DNA of 64,000 nt from Kibdelosporangium philippinense (GTDB lineage Bacteria; Actinomycetota; Actinomycetes; Mycobacteriales; Pseudonocardiaceae). The translations under genes and the position numbers were made by a program. The notes beneath the pieces were generated by a model that worked only from the letters and a program-made list of their open reading frames with translations, searched no databases and was not told the DNA's origin. Location of the stretch: assembly GCF_021390435.2 (NCBI RefSeq), contig NZ_JAJVCN010000001.1:2356001-2420000 (forward strand). Direction: 5' to 3'. The stretch's first letter is position 1. The number at the start of each line of letters is the position of its first letter. Below are positions 27,104 to 38,263 of the stretch, one piece after another.

Positions 27104-27553
27104 CATCGATTTTCGGATCAGTTCGACACCGAGTTCGCGTTCGCCTGCGAGGAGGCGGGGAAGTAGGCGTAAGGCGGTGTCTGTGCGCTGACCTCGCTGT
27201 GCGAACGGCACTCCTGCGGCCGCCCATTGTTTTGCGCCGCCGCCTGATCCGATGCCCAGGATCAGGCGGCCTTGGGACACGTACTGCAGGCTGGCGATCT
27301 GCTTCGCGGCCCATGCCAGTGGCCGGATCGCGGGTACGAACACGCTCGCGCCGACCTTGATACGGCGCGTTGAGGTCGCGGCGACGGTCAGGGCGACGGT
27401 GCAGTCGAGAGTTGGCGCGCCGACGGCCAAGTGGTCGCCGTGCCACACGCTCGCGAGGCCGACGTCCTCCGCGTGCCGGGCCGCGGCGGCGAGGTCCAGG
27501 TTTTCTGCTCGCTGTACCGCCACCGACGGCAGTACGACTCCGATTTCCAGCAT
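27104..27553 (-). pseudogene. LLM-class flavin oxidoreductase, N-terminal part (split by IS110)
   Basis: Starting MLEIGVVLPSVAVQRAENLD at 27553, this is the first half of a luciferase-like monooxygenase (VGLASVWHGDHLAVGAP, SQGRLILGIGSGG, FAQRGQRTDTALRLLPRLLAG). The frame runs into the IS110 element after LIRKSM and would otherwise terminate at 27050. The other half is at 25156-25551. The reconstructed gene would encode about 280 residues, a normal family length. The substrate is unknown. Confidence 0.85.
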
Positions 27554-27598
27554 TACGCCAGTGTTGAACCTCAAGACTGCTTGAAGTCAATAGGCGAA

Positions 27599-27622
27599 GG
27601 GCCCCGCGCAAACGCGGGGCCC
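27599..27622 (-). terminator. hairpin downstream of Pro/Gln-rich membrane protein gene
   Basis: A perfect 10-bp stem, GGGCCCCGCG, with a CAAA loop lies five bases beyond the stop at 27628 on the minus strand. Confidence 0.8.
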
Positions 27623-27627
27623 CATTC

Positions 27628-29295
27628 TCACTTGATGCCCTTGAGCAGTGCCTCGATGTCTCCCGGCTGCAAGCCGCGGAGCATCTGCAGGCCCAGTTCG
27701 AAGAAGCTACGGCCTGGGCTGACGTACCACTTGCCGTCGACCTCGGTCGCGATCACGCCGACGCCGTCCTTGAACACGCTCTCGACCACGTGCGTGATGG
27801 CCGTGACCGCTGCGGGCGGCATGCCGCTCTGGCTGATCTGCGTCGCCGCGTCGGCCGCGCAGGCGCGCTGCGTCTTGCCTTCGCCGGTGGTCTCGTAGCA
27901 GTCGCCCTGGCGGACGATGCGGTACTGCTCGCCCCTGACGGTCAGGTCGATCTCCTTGACCGTCACCTTCGTGCCGCCGGTCGCGTCCTTGGTGTCGACC
28001 TCGAACTTGTTGATCTTCGCGCCGGTCGGTTCCGGTGTGCCGATCGCCGCGAGCAGTGCCGGGCCCGCGTCGTGCAGCGCGCCCATCTCGTCCGGCGGGG
28101 TCAGTTCGATCAGCCGCTGGATGTTCGCGTCGACGATCGCGTTGGCGAACTGCTTCACCGCTTCCGACGGGCTGCTCGCGCCGTTGGCAGGCACCCCGGT
28201 CGCAGGCCACTTCTGCTTGCCGACCAGCAGTGCGTAGTCCGCGATCGTGTAGAAGAGGCTCGGGAACCACTCGCCGTCGACCTTGACCGTCGCGATCCGG
28301 ACCGGCTCGCCCATCTGCTTGACGGCCTTGCCGATGTCGATCTTCTGGGTCCGCGCGCCCGTGTCGATGCCGTTCGGGAAGGCCTGTTCGAGGAACTTCT
28401 CGTTCAGCGGAAGGTCGCGCATGTCGGAGTTGATCTCCAACTGCCCCTCGACCAGCATGTTGATCTCGAGGTGCTCGTTGATCTTCTGCTTGCGGGCCTC
28501 GTCGAACTTCAGCCCGGTCGCCTTCAGGCCGCTGATCTTGTTCGGGTCGGCGTCCTGCTTGTAGATGCCAAGCCGCTTGAGCTCGTTGGTCGCCTGCGTG
28601 TTGGCGTCACGCATCAGCGCGGCCTCGCCGGGCGGCAGCACGGTGAACAGGCCGGCGACGTCACCCGCGTTGATCTTGTCGACCAGGTTCTGCGCGGCCG
28701 CGGCGGGCGTCGGCGCGCCCTCGGCGACGCTGTCGCTCTCCCGGATGGCCAGGAAGTACACCAGTCCACCGGCGACAAGCGCGACGACGGCGACGAGAAC
28801 GCCAACGATCATGCCGGTCTTCTTTTTCTGCGGCGGCTGGTGTGGCATGCCGTATTCAGGCTGGCCGTAGCCCTGCTGGTCCCAGCCTTGCTGCGGATAA
28901 CCGGGTTGCCCCGGGTAGCCCTGCTGCGGCTGACCTTGCTGTGGGTAGCCACCCTGCTGCGGGTAGCCAGGCTGCTGCTGGTCCGGTTGGCCCGGCTGCG
29001 GATAACCAGGCTGACCCTGCTGCGGGTAGCCGGGCTGACCTTGCTGGTAGTCCGGTTGGCCCCAGCCTTGCTGTGGCTGACCGGGTTGACCTGGCTGTGG
29101 ATAGCCGGGCTGGCCTTGCGGCTGATAGCCGGGTTGTTGTTGCTGCTGGTCCGGTTGGCCCCAGCCTTGCTGCGGCTGGCCTGGCTGGCCGTAGTTCTGC
29201 TGGGGATATCCCTGCTGCTGAGGGTAGCCGCCAGGCTGCGGTGGCTGGTTCGGATCGTTCGGCTGCCACTGGCCGCCGGAAGGCGGGTAGGTCAC
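27628..29295 (-). CDS. Pro/Gln/Gly-rich single-pass membrane protein
   Basis: GTG 29295 is preceded by GGAGG and is the best start; an ATG seven codons earlier has no RBS. The first ~155 residues are tandem [18 protein letters not shown] repeats and face the cytoplasm. A KKKTG stop-transfer region leads into one membrane helix ([23 protein letters not shown]). The outer ~370 residues hold two similar alpha/beta domains ([38 protein letters not shown]), like repeated DUF4878/lumazine-like folds. There is no enzymatic motif. It is co-directional and probably co-transcribed with the four-helix membrane protein upstream. Confidence 0.8.
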   Translation of the reverse strand: MTYPPSGGQWQPNDPNQPPQPGGYPQQQGYPQQNYGQPGQPQQGWGQPDQQQQQPGYQPQGQPGYPQPGQPGQPQQGWGQPDYQQGQPGYPQQGQPGYPQPGQPDQQQPGYPQQGGYPQQGQPQQGYPGQPGYPQQGWDQQGYGQPEYGMPHQPPQKKKTGMIVGVLVAVVALVAGGLVYFLAIRESDSVAEGAPTPAAAAQNLVDKINAGDVAGLFTVLPPGEAALMRDANTQATNELKRLGIYKQDADPNKISGLKATGLKFDEARKQKINEHLEINMLVEGQLEINSDMRDLPLNEKFLEQAFPNGIDTGARTQKIDIGKAVKQMGEPVRIATVKVDGEWFPSLFYTIADYALLVGKQKWPATGVPANGASSPSEAVKQFANAIVDANIQRLIELTPPDEMGALHDAGPALLAAIGTPEPTGAKINKFEVDTKDATGGTKVTVKEIDLTVRGEQYRIVRQGDCYETTGEGKTQRACAADAATQISQSGMPPAAVTAITHVVESVFKDGVGVIATEVDGKWYVSPGRSFFELGLQMLRGLQPGDIEALLKGIK

Positions 29296-29312
29296 AGGTC
29301 CCCTCCAGAAGA

Positions 29313-29789
29313 TCAATTGTGCTGTTTCACCCGGTTTCGCGTGACGAGCACGATCACCGCCCCGAGCAGCGCCAGCACGGCCCCAACCAGTGTCACGACT
29401 GGTCCAGTGCTCGCGATGCCGATCAGGCCGTCCTTGTCATCCCCTTGGACGGCAGCAGCCCCCGAGATCGTTCCCATCAACGCCGCCAAAATGACTGCCA
29501 GCACCGCAGCCGTCCGGCGTAGTCGGAGAGCGTACAGCGCGATCGCGATCGCCACCGCCGGAATAACGCCGAACCAGATGTCGAATAGGACACGAAGTTG
29601 CGGGACCATGTCCAGCGCGCCCAGATGTCGCAGTATGCCGAGGGATTGGTAGCTCGAGTAGTACGTCGTGCCCGAGCGAACCCAGGCGAGAAACGTGCCG
29701 AGCACGATGAGTGTCAGGCCGGTCGCTGCCACGGTCGCCCCGATCCGGGGCAGTGATGTCCGCACGCGGGGAATCGTGCCAAAGTCCAC
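29313..29789 (-). CDS. small four-helix membrane protein
   Basis: The 158-residue protein (GTG start after AAGGGGG) has four predicted membrane helices, including [32 protein letters not shown] and [20 protein letters not shown] do not recognise a family. It ends 17 bp before the start of the Pro/Gln-rich membrane protein, so the two are likely one operon. It is divergent from the NlpC/P60 gene. Confidence 0.7.
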   Translation of the reverse strand: MDFGTIPRVRTSLPRIGATVAATGLTLIVLGTFLAWVRSGTTYYSSYQSLGILRHLGALDMVPQLRVLFDIWFGVIPAVAIAIALYALRLRRTAAVLAVILAALMGTISGAAAVQGDDKDGLIGIASTGPVVTLVGAVLALLGAVIVLVTRNRVKQHN

Positions 29790-29924
29790 CGCGATATCCC
29801 CCTTTCGGGTCGAATTCGCACGTCAAGGCTGTCCAAAGAGGATTTTGTGATGCACGGTGACTAAGTTGTCACTGTTACGGCAAGTATCTGCTGTGACGAA
29901 AGTGGTGAGTGAGAAGGAGGCGCC

Positions 29925-31238
29925 GTGCGGGTCCGTCGAGCGGCCATCCCGATCCTGGTGATGCTCGCGTTCGCCGTGCCAGCACCGGCGTTCGCCGTCC
30001 CGCCACCGCCGCCGAAGCCGAGCGACCAGGAACTGCAGGACAGCAAGGCGAACAGGGACGCCAAGGCGGGCAAGGTCGGCGAGCTGACCAGCAAACTCGC
30101 CGACGCCGAGTCGAAACTGGTCGACCTGCAGGCCGCGGTCGAGGTCAAGATGGAAGACGCCAACAAGGCGCTCGTCGACCTGGACACCGCGAGAGACGTC
30201 GCCGTCAAGGCCCGCGCCGATGCCGCCGCGGCGAAGCAGGAAGCCGACGCGGCGAGCGCGGCGATTGACAAGGTACGTAAGGACGTCGACGACTTCGCCG
30301 CCGCGAGTTTCCGGCAGGGCAGCACAGTCGGTTCCATGACGGCGTTCTTCGGCGCGTCCAGCCCGAAGGATTTGCTTGACCGGGCGGCATTTCTCAACGC
30401 GGTGAGCGGAAGCCAGCTCGACGCCCTCGACCGGATGCAACGCGCGAGAGTCGAACAGGCCAATAAGGACTCACGAGCACGCGCGGCGCTGAATCTGGCT
30501 AACGAGAAGCAAGGCGAGGCGGAAACCGCCAAACGAGCCGCCGACCAAGCGACCGCGATCGCCGAGCAGGCGCGCCGTGACCAAGCGGGCGAAGCCGCGC
30601 AGCTCGAAGCATTCCGTGAGCAGACCGAGCAGGAACTCGCTGACGCGCAAGCGAAAGTCGGCGGTCTCGAATCGCAGTTGCAGCGCTACCAAGAGTGGCA
30701 GCGGGCAAAGCAGCGTGAGGACGAGGAACGCGCCAAGGCCGCGGCCGCCGCGGCCCAGCGCCCTGGGGCCGGTGGGAGGCCCAGTCGCCCAGCGCCCGGT
30801 CGTCCGCAGATCACCGGCGGCGGGGTGGCGCTCGTCATCGCACGGGCCATCTCGCAGTTGGGCGTTCCGTACGCGTGGGGCGGCGGCAACGCCAACGGCC
30901 CGACGCGCGGCATTCGTGACGGCGGCGTCGCGGACTCGTTCGGCGACTACGCGAAGGTCGGCTTCGACTGCTCCGGCCTGATGATCTACGCGTACGCCGG
31001 GGTGGGGATCAGACTGCCGCACTACAGCGGCTACCAGGCCAAGGCGGGCAGGCAGTTGCCGTTGTCCCAGATGGCACCTGGCGACATGTTGTTCTGGGCG
31101 ACCGGCGGCCGGATTCACCACGTGGCGATGTACATCGGCAACGGGCAGATGGTCGAGGCGCCGTATTCAGGGTCTCGCGTGCGCATCACATCAGTCAGGT
31201 ACGGCGGCCTCGTGCCGTACGTGACCAGGCTTATCTAA
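29925..31238 (+). CDS. secreted NlpC/P60 peptidoglycan endopeptidase, RipA-like
   Basis: GTG 29925 follows GGAGG. The 437-residue protein has a signal peptide (cleavage near AFA-VPP) and a long coiled-coil (about 33-275) of the PcsB/RipA autoinhibitory kind. An Arg/Pro-rich linker (280-293) follows, then a C-terminal NlpC/P60 domain. The catalytic cysteine is C349 (GFDCSGLM), with histidine at H398/H399 (RIHHVAMYIG) and a third polar site near E411. It should cut the peptide stems of peptidoglycan during division. The location upstream of moxR-DUF58-VWA matches ripA/ripB of mycobacteria. The short leader contains the palindrome GTGAC-N6-GTCAC (29857-29872). Confidence 0.92.
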   Translation: MRVRRAAIPILVMLAFAVPAPAFAVPPPPPKPSDQELQDSKANRDAKAGKVGELTSKLADAESKLVDLQAAVEVKMEDANKALVDLDTARDVAVKARADAAAAKQEADAASAAIDKVRKDVDDFAAASFRQGSTVGSMTAFFGASSPKDLLDRAAFLNAVSGSQLDALDRMQRARVEQANKDSRARAALNLANEKQGEAETAKRAADQATAIAEQARRDQAGEAAQLEAFREQTEQELADAQAKVGGLESQLQRYQEWQRAKQREDEERAKAAAAAAQRPGAGGRPSRPAPGRPQITGGGVALVIARAISQLGVPYAWGGGNANGPTRGIRDGGVADSFGDYAKVGFDCSGLMIYAYAGVGIRLPHYSGYQAKAGRQLPLSQMAPGDMLFWATGGRIHHVAMYIGNGQMVEAPYSGSRVRITSVRYGGLVPYVTRLI

Positions 31239-31279
31239 CCTTCACCGCTGACCTGCCGTGGGATCGTGAGCTATTCGGC

Positions 31280-31309
31280 TTGAGGTTCCACTCGGTGGAA
31301 GGTGCAGGT
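31280..31309 (+). promoter_or_regulatory. MerR-type promoter/operator
   Basis: A TTGAGG -35-like box (31280-31285) is followed by TTCCAC-TCG-GTGGAA (31286-31300), an inverted repeat that fills the -35/-10 spacer, as in promoters autoregulated by MerR proteins. The downstream ATG is 17 bases away. Confidence 0.6.
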
Positions 31310-31316
31310 TGGCGGC

Positions 31317-32240
31317 ATGAACAACGGCACGGATCGCTTCACGATCGGGCAGCTCGCCCGGCGGACCGGGCTGCGGTCGCGCACGATCCGCTTCTGGTCC
31401 GACCAGGGTGTGATCCCGCCCGTAGCCCGGTCCGCTGGCGGGTACCGGCTCTACGACGCGGCGGCGATCCAGCGGCTCGACCTGGTGCGCACGCTTCGTG
31501 AGCTCGGACTCGGCCTTGACGAAGTGCGGCAGGTCCTCGACCGGCAGTCCTCGCTGGCCAATGTCGCGGAAACGCACATCAGGGCGATCGACGCCGAGAT
31601 GCGGGCGCTGCGGCTGAGCCGTGCCGTACTGCGCGCGGTCGTGAACCGCGGCTGCACCACAAAGGAGATCGCACTGATGCACAAGCTGGCCCAATTGTCA
31701 GCGCGGGAACGCCAGCAGATCATCGACGACTTCGTCCGCGAGACCTTCGCCGGAGTCGACAACGAGGACGCGATGGCCGTGGCCGACCTGATGCGGGAAA
31801 TGCCACCGGAGCTGCCCGACGATCCCACCGCTGAGCAGGTGGACGCGTGGGTGGAACTGGCCGAACTGGTCGGGGACGAAGGTTTCCAGCACACGATCCG
31901 GCAACTGGTCCTCAGTGGTGCGCGGGATTACCGGATCGACTTCGGGCTCACGATTCGCCCCGTCGTGATCGAGCACGCGGGCGGCGCGATCAAGGCTGGC
32001 GTTGGCCCCGAATCAGGCGAAGGTCGGGAGGTGCTCGACCGCATCGTGCCAAGGGACCTGCCAGGGGACGAGGTGGCGACGCTGCTCGACTGGGTGGAAA
32101 GGGTGGCCAAGCCGGAGCTTGAACGGTATTGGGAGCTGCTGAACTTGATCAACGGATACTCGCCGGGCGAGCCCGGTGTGCCCGCGTTCCACTGGCTCGC
32201 GGCTGCTCTGCGGGCGCATCGCTGCGCTGTCAGCCGGTAG
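31317..32240 (+). CDS. MerR-family transcriptional regulator
   Basis: From ATG 31317 the protein is 307 residues (an in-frame GTG lies five codons earlier). The MerR winged helix is clear: FTIGQLARRTGLRSRTIRFW, GYRLYDAAAIQRLDLVRTLR, LGLGLDEVRQVL. A dimerisation helix follows. The C-terminal ~170 residues are mostly helical without cysteines, so a metal sensor is unlikely. The preceding promoter has the stretched-spacer palindrome of this family. It ends 11 bp into the 3' end of the convergent hypothetical gene. Confidence 0.85.
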   Translation: MNNGTDRFTIGQLARRTGLRSRTIRFWSDQGVIPPVARSAGGYRLYDAAAIQRLDLVRTLRELGLGLDEVRQVLDRQSSLANVAETHIRAIDAEMRALRLSRAVLRAVVNRGCTTKEIALMHKLAQLSARERQQIIDDFVRETFAGVDNEDAMAVADLMREMPPELPDDPTAEQVDAWVELAELVGDEGFQHTIRQLVLSGARDYRIDFGLTIRPVVIEHAGGAIKAGVGPESGEGREVLDRIVPRDLPGDEVATLLDWVERVAKPELERYWELLNLINGYSPGEPGVPAFHWLAAALRAHRCAVSR

Positions 32241-32670
32241 TCCAGAAGTACTCGCGGCGAGCCTCTTCCCAGTCCTGCGGGTCGTCATGCAGTTCTGGGT
32301 ACCGCGACAGTGCCTCGGCGATGTCGTCGTGGCCATGCTCGGTCAGGTAGGCCAGCGTGGCCGCGGCGCCAGCGCCGAGCATGTTCTGCACGTCGAACCC
32401 GCATCCCGTGTCGAAGTCGATGTGCTTGGCGCGCCACATCATCGGCACGTCGCTCGGATCGCCGACCAGGTAGAGCAGGAAGGCGGACCAGTACAGATTC
32501 TCGAAGTAGTCGCCGTCGAAGTCGCTGTCGACGCTCCATGCCTTGCTACGGGCTTCGAACTCGGCGTGGAAGATCTGCCGGATCAGCGCGTGCTGCCGCT
32601 CAGCGGTGTCGGGGGCGATCGCAGCCAGCAATTCTGCCCGGCCTGCTTGCGTATCGATGGGGCCAGCCAC
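32230..32670 (-). CDS. hypothetical protein
   Basis: This 146-residue acidic, Trp/Tyr-rich protein (DFDGDYFENLYWSAFLLYLVGD, MMWRAKHIDFDTGCGFDVQN) has no signal peptide or membrane helix. It resembles small actinobacterial proteins of unknown function; I cannot name a family. An RBS-like GAGGAG precedes the ATG. Its 3' end overlaps the convergent MerR gene by 11 bp. The divergent neighbour is a membrane protein. Confidence 0.65.
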   Translation of the reverse strand: MAGPIDTQAGRAELLAAIAPDTAERQHALIRQIFHAEFEARSKAWSVDSDFDGDYFENLYWSAFLLYLVGDPSDVPMMWRAKHIDFDTGCGFDVQNMLGAGAAATLAYLTEHGHDDIAEALSRYPELHDDPQDWEEARREYFWTTG

Positions 32671-32736
32671 GGCTGAATTCTCCTCTGAGTAGACCTACGC
32701 AAGATTCCCACAGCCGCTTACCGCGAAGATGCCCGT

Positions 32737-33603
32737 GTGACGCTTGAGCAGACCATCCGCCGGTGTGCGGTTGCCGCCGCTGTCGGTGCTGGCCTCGGAC
32801 TTGTGTACGTGGGCGTGCTTGCCCTGATCGCGCCGGGCGCCCGGGTCGCCAGCTTGGCTCGGCTCGGCTGGCTCATCATCCTGGCGCCGCTGACGTTGGC
32901 GGTCTGTGTGTTCCTGGCCTGGCCGATTTTGCAGAAGGCGAAGGTCGTGCAGGCCTGGCAGGTGGCGCTGGTTGGACCGGTGGCGGTCTGGGCGTGCTGG
33001 CAGTTTCTCGGCGCCGCGGAATTCTCGATGCAGTTCAGTCCAGTGGTTGCCGCGGCAGCCGGTTACGCCGTAGCGGCGCTGGTCACCGCGCCCACCTTGA
33101 AAATCTGGGGGCGGGTGGTCGTCGTGGCCGCTGTCGCCGCGCTCTTTCCGCTCGGGACCCTGGTGACCGACATACACATCGCCGACCGGAAGGCGGACGA
33201 ACTCCGTCGCTATGAGCATCCGCTCTTCGCGCCGGACGTGCCGGACCATCGCGTCGCCGCCGCCAGCGCGGGATCCGGGGAGTTCGTTTACCGCCTGCAA
33301 CCGCGGTTGGCGGATGAGGACCCGCGCAATGAGATCCAGGCGCACCAACGTCTGGTGCCCGCCGATTTCAATCCACCCGCCCACTGTGCCTTGGACGGAC
33401 GGATGGAACCCGAGCCGTGCACGCTGCTCGCCCCGGAGGTTTGGCGGATCTCCCGGGGCGAGTACCTCGTTTACCTGGCGCGCAAGGGTGATCAGGTGGT
33501 CGAGTTCAGGCGCGGCGATCTCGTACCGGAGAAGGACCTGCTCGCCGCCGCCACCAGCCTCCGGGAAGTCCCGCTCGAGCACTTCACGGACAGGTCACCT
33601 TGA
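32737..33603 (+). CDS. membrane protein of unknown function
   Basis: The 288-residue protein (GTG start) has about five membrane helices in its first 150 residues (AVAAAVGAGLGLVYVGVLAL, WLIILAPLTLAVCVFLAWPIL, VVVVAAVAALFPLGTLV). A soluble C-terminal domain of about 130 residues follows, with two cysteines (AHCALDGRMEPEPCTLL) that could form a disulfide outside the cell. I do not recognise the family. Its last 20 bp overlap the convergent glycoside hydrolase pseudogene. Confidence 0.7.
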   Translation: MTLEQTIRRCAVAAAVGAGLGLVYVGVLALIAPGARVASLARLGWLIILAPLTLAVCVFLAWPILQKAKVVQAWQVALVGPVAVWACWQFLGAAEFSMQFSPVVAAAAGYAVAALVTAPTLKIWGRVVVVAAVAALFPLGTLVTDIHIADRKADELRRYEHPLFAPDVPDHRVAAASAGSGEFVYRLQPRLADEDPRNEIQAHQRLVPADFNPPAHCALDGRMEPEPCTLLAPEVWRISRGEYLVYLARKGDQVVEFRRGDLVPEKDLLAAATSLREVPLEHFTDRSP

Positions 33604-36018
33604 TCGTCTGCGCGGGTGCGGTGATCCCGGCCGTGTGCGTCCCATGCGTGCAGGACAACGGGAACCCGACCGGGATCACGCCGCCTGCGTTGCGGTTGAA
33701 GGAGATCACGCCGTCCGGTGTCGTGAACCCGATGCCACGGGCGAAAGACCGGGTGTCACGAGCGACGATCTGGCCGTCCAGCCACAGCGACACGGTCGCA
33801 GCGGGCAGGTACCCGGCACCGCCCGAGTTCACCACGGTTGCCGAGACCGACGTCGGAGTGCCCTTGAGATCGGTGATCTGGGCATTGATCGGCGACGTCA
33901 TCCGGGCATAGTTCAACCGGTGGTCCTTGACGGCTCGCTCGTAAGACAACCCCTGGGAATCAGGGACCTGCCAAGTGATGTCGAGCCCCACCGGCCCCGA
34001 AAGACCAGTGAGCACGATCTGCGAGCCGGACACCGAGGCTTGCCCCGAGCCGACGACCTTCACCCGGGAAACGCTCGCGCCCTCAGGCACCCGAACGACA
34101 ACTGGCACGGCACCGAGGACCGCGACGGCGGCACGACGTACCCAGCAGCGCCGCCACCATGAGAAGTCAACGAGAAAGAGACGCGGCCGAAGTCGGTCTC
34201 GCCGGAGAACGCGACCCGCCGACCCGCCTTGGCCCAGTCGTTGTTCCAGGTGTTGGCCAGGTAGAGCCGTCCGTCGTGGCCTTCGTACGCCACCATGTCA
34301 CGCAGCAGCGACAGGTACTTCCCAGCGAACTCGTTGTGCGGCTGAGTGTGCCCGTCGGCGGACCAGTCCCAGCGTTGGGCGGCGTTCATGCCCTCGGTGG
34401 CAGAGTGTGTCGCGGATGTGTGGACCAGCAGGTTGTAGAGGCCTTTGAGGGTAGTGGCCTGCTCGCCTCGTCGGATGTTGGTTTCGAGGATCGACATCGG
34501 CGTGTACGAGTGCAGCAGTCCTTCGAGCCCGTTCATCGGGTACGTGAAGACGCCCTCGAAAGTCTTCTCCCGCCAGCTCGCCAGGCTCTTGGTCACCCAT
34601 TCCTCGTCGGGATCGAACACGCCGGTCGGGGAAACGACTTCGAGGTTGCCCCAGTCGAGGCCATAGGTTTTGCCGTACCACCCGGTGCGGATCGCGCGTC
34701 CGGCGAGGCCTTCGATCGTCGGCGTGATCCAGCCGACCTGGTCGACGGCAGGCTTCAGCTTCGCGCGCAGGATTGCCTCGTACTCGTCGGCCCGCTTGGT
34801 CCAGAGATCGGCGGCGGCGGTGTCTCCGGCAGCGCGGGCGATGGCGGCGCCGCCGCGTTCACCGGCGATGTTCCACAGGTCATAGGTGAGGACGTGACCG
34901 GCGACGCCTTCGTTGTCCTCCATTGAGGACTCTGGGAACAGGCCGCCGGAGACGGGCCATGCTGCCTGGTGCTGATTCCATTCCCAGGCCATGGCTTTGT
35001 GGACAGCGGGCAGTACTTCCCGCGCGAGAGCCGTGTCGCCGGTGCGTTTGAGGTAGTTGCCGAACATGGCGAGCGCCTGCCCGTTGCCGTCCATCTCGCC
35101 TTCTTTGGAGATGAACTGGCCCGCGTCGTTCTGCCACATCAGCATGTCGCGCGTGCACTGCCGGGCAAGGTCGGGGAAACCGGCGCCGAGCATGCCGTCG
35201 ATGTCGAACGCGGCGTCACGCAGGTAGTACTTGTCGTAGACGGTCGGGTTGCGGTCCCAGAAACAGTGTCCGCCAACGAGATCGGTGGAGATCAGCGACT
35301 GGACGATCGCTGCCTTGTAGGTGTCGATGAGCTTGTTCTCGACGCCGTCCAGCGGCAGCGTGATGTCGGTTCCGGCACGCAAAGTCTTGCGCCAGAAGGC
35401 TTCTGTCGCGGCACGGGTGGTGTTGTGGTCAGCGCGCGTGATCTTGGCCAGGTCGCTCGATCGCGCTACCCGGTACGGCATTTTGAACTGGATCGACTTG
35501 GTCGCGCCGGGCGCCAGAGATACCGACCAGCCGAGGCGGTTGCCGTCACGCGCCGGGTTGTCGCTTGCGGTGAGCAGGAGCTTTCCGTCGCCGCCGAGGC
35601 TGCCTGTGCGCGCGTCCCAGACGGGTGATTGGGGCCAGGACGGGCCTGGTTGAGGCTGGTCCTGGTCGATGCCGTCGGGGATCAGGGTCGCGCCGAGCTT
35701 GGCTGTGGCCGCGTCGCGGGTCGTGTTGGTGAGGTTTACCTGCGCTGTGCGTACGGCACCTTTGTGACGCCGTCGACCTTCGCGGAGAAGAAGCTGATCG
35801 TGTGCTTGACGCCGTCGCGTTCGAAGGTCTCGGACAGGATCGGCAGCCAGCCGTCCTGCCACGTTTTCACCCGCTGGTTGACCGCCTGGCCATCGCCGGT
35901 GTCGAGCCGTAGCGGTAACCAGTCGAACGGCTCGTCGTCACGGTCGTTCACGGGAGGCAGCGAGCGTTGTACCGGCTATAACAACTGTGAAGATCACGGC
36001 GAGCGCGCGGGCAAGCAT
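33584..36018 (-). pseudogene. secreted six-hairpin glycoside hydrolase with three frameshifts
   Basis: The start ATG 36018 gives a signal peptide (MLARALAVIFTVVIAGTTLA). The frame is lost near 35960 and resumes as NDRDDEPFDWLPLRLDTGDG. It is lost again near 35765, where VDGVTK should continue as GAVRTAQVNLTN. It then stays open through an (alpha/alpha)6 catalytic domain with CFWDRNPTVYDKYYLRDAAF, QFISKEGEMDGNGQ, WGNLEVVSPTG and THSATEGMNAAQRWDW. It shifts once more near 34100, before VVVRVPEGASVSRVKVVG and a C-terminal NEW3/Ig-like domain. The ordered, otherwise intact domains suggest recent inactivation, or sequencing errors at three places. The substrate is not identifiable. Confidence 0.8.
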
Positions 36019-36260
36019 GGTGTCTCACCTCGTATCGGTCCAACCATCGGATGTCTCGAACGTGTGAGTAACATAATCGAAACGCTCCGTGATTGAAGAG
36101 GCCGTTTTTGGTTGAACGGGAGTCGGTGATTGGTTAAGACCTCCGATGTCGGCGTCGGGTAGTGCCGATCGTGCCGCCGAAATCGTCTTCACAGAGGTCA
36201 TACCGCTGATCGGATTCGATAGGACCCGGTGGATGACCGTGTCTTGTTGGAGGTTGGCCC

Positions 36261-37315
<1,055 letters not shown>

Positions 37316-37319
<4 letters not shown>

Positions 37320-38263
37320 GCGAGAAGGAAACCAGCGAGCGTCCCACGTGGACGCCGCCGATCCTGCGCGGCGACCGGATGGAAGCCGGGCTACGCTTGC
37401 TCGAACTCGACGTCCGGCGCCGGTTGGACGGCCTCTTGCAGGGCAATCACCTTGGTCTGGTGCCCGGCCCGGGCACCGAGCCGGGGGAGGCGCGGCCTTA
37501 TCAGCCCGGTGACGACGTGCGCCGGATGGACTGGGCTGTCACGGCTCGTACGACCGTGCCGCACATCAGGGAGACGGTCGCGGACCGTGAGCTGGAAACG
37601 TGGCTCGCGATCGACCTCTCGCCCAGCCTCGACTTCGGTACGGCCGCGTGCGAGAAGCGTGACCTCGTCGTCGCGGCCACGGCCGCGGTCGCGCATCTGA
37701 CCCGTGGCGGCGGTAACCGCATCGGCGCGGTCATCTCGACGGGCAAGGACACGGTTCGCGTGCCCGCGCGTGGTGGCCTCGCGTACGCGCGTGGCTTGAT
37801 TCGTAAGGTCGCAGAGACACCGAGCGCGCCTGAGGGCACGGCCGGTGACTTGGCCACATTGATTGAGCAACTGCGCCGTCCGCCGCGCAGGCGCGGGCTG
37901 GCCGTGGTGATTTCCGACTTCCTCGGGGACGTGGACTGGCAGCGGGCGTTGCGTGGGCTTTCGGCCCGGCACGACCTGATCGCCATCGAGGTCCTCGACC
38001 CGCGCGACATCGACCTGCCCGAGGTGGGCACGGTCGTGCTGTCCGACCCGGAAACCGGCCGCCAGCGCGAGGTGCACGCCACGCCGCTGTTGCGCCGGGA
38101 GTTCGCGGCCGCGGCCGCGCAACACCGTGCCGATGTCGCGGCGGCCATTCGCCGCGCCGGTGCGGGGCATTTGGTTCTACGTACGGATTCCGACTGGGTG
38201 GCGGACACGGTGCGGTTTGTGGTGGCCCGCAAACGTGGCTGGTCCGGAGGAGGTGCTGCCTGA
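37316..38263 (+). CDS. DUF58 domain protein
   Basis: The 315-residue protein (GTG start overlapping moxR by 4 bp) has the DUF58 signature around PGTEPGEARPYQPGDDVRRM with DWAVTARTT, followed by a VWA-like fold (LAIDLSPSLDFG with a partial MIDAS; VVISDFLGDVDW). DUF58 proteins are encoded between MoxR and VWA membrane proteins and are thought to act with them. It shares one base with the next gene, so the three are translationally coupled. Confidence 0.92.

Larger units (their letters stand above)
25552..27106 (+). mobile_element. IS110-family insertion sequence
   Basis: This element of about 1,555 bp is bounded by a shared CAT at 25549-25551 and 27104-27106; the exact cut within those three bases is uncertain. 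Removing it restores the LLM oxidoreductase frame precisely, which defines the ends. It has a long 5' non-coding end (221 bp), one DEDD transposase and a short 3' end (62 bp), with no terminal inverted repeats. These are the marks of the IS110 group rather than the IS1111 group. Confidence 0.85.

Noticed and set aside
29826..29924. c-di-AMP (ydaO) riboswitch before the NlpC/P60 gene
   Set aside because: Such riboswitches often precede actinobacterial cell-wall hydrolases, but the leader is only about 100 bases and shows none of the conserved core; only a small GTGAC/GTCAC palindrome is visible.
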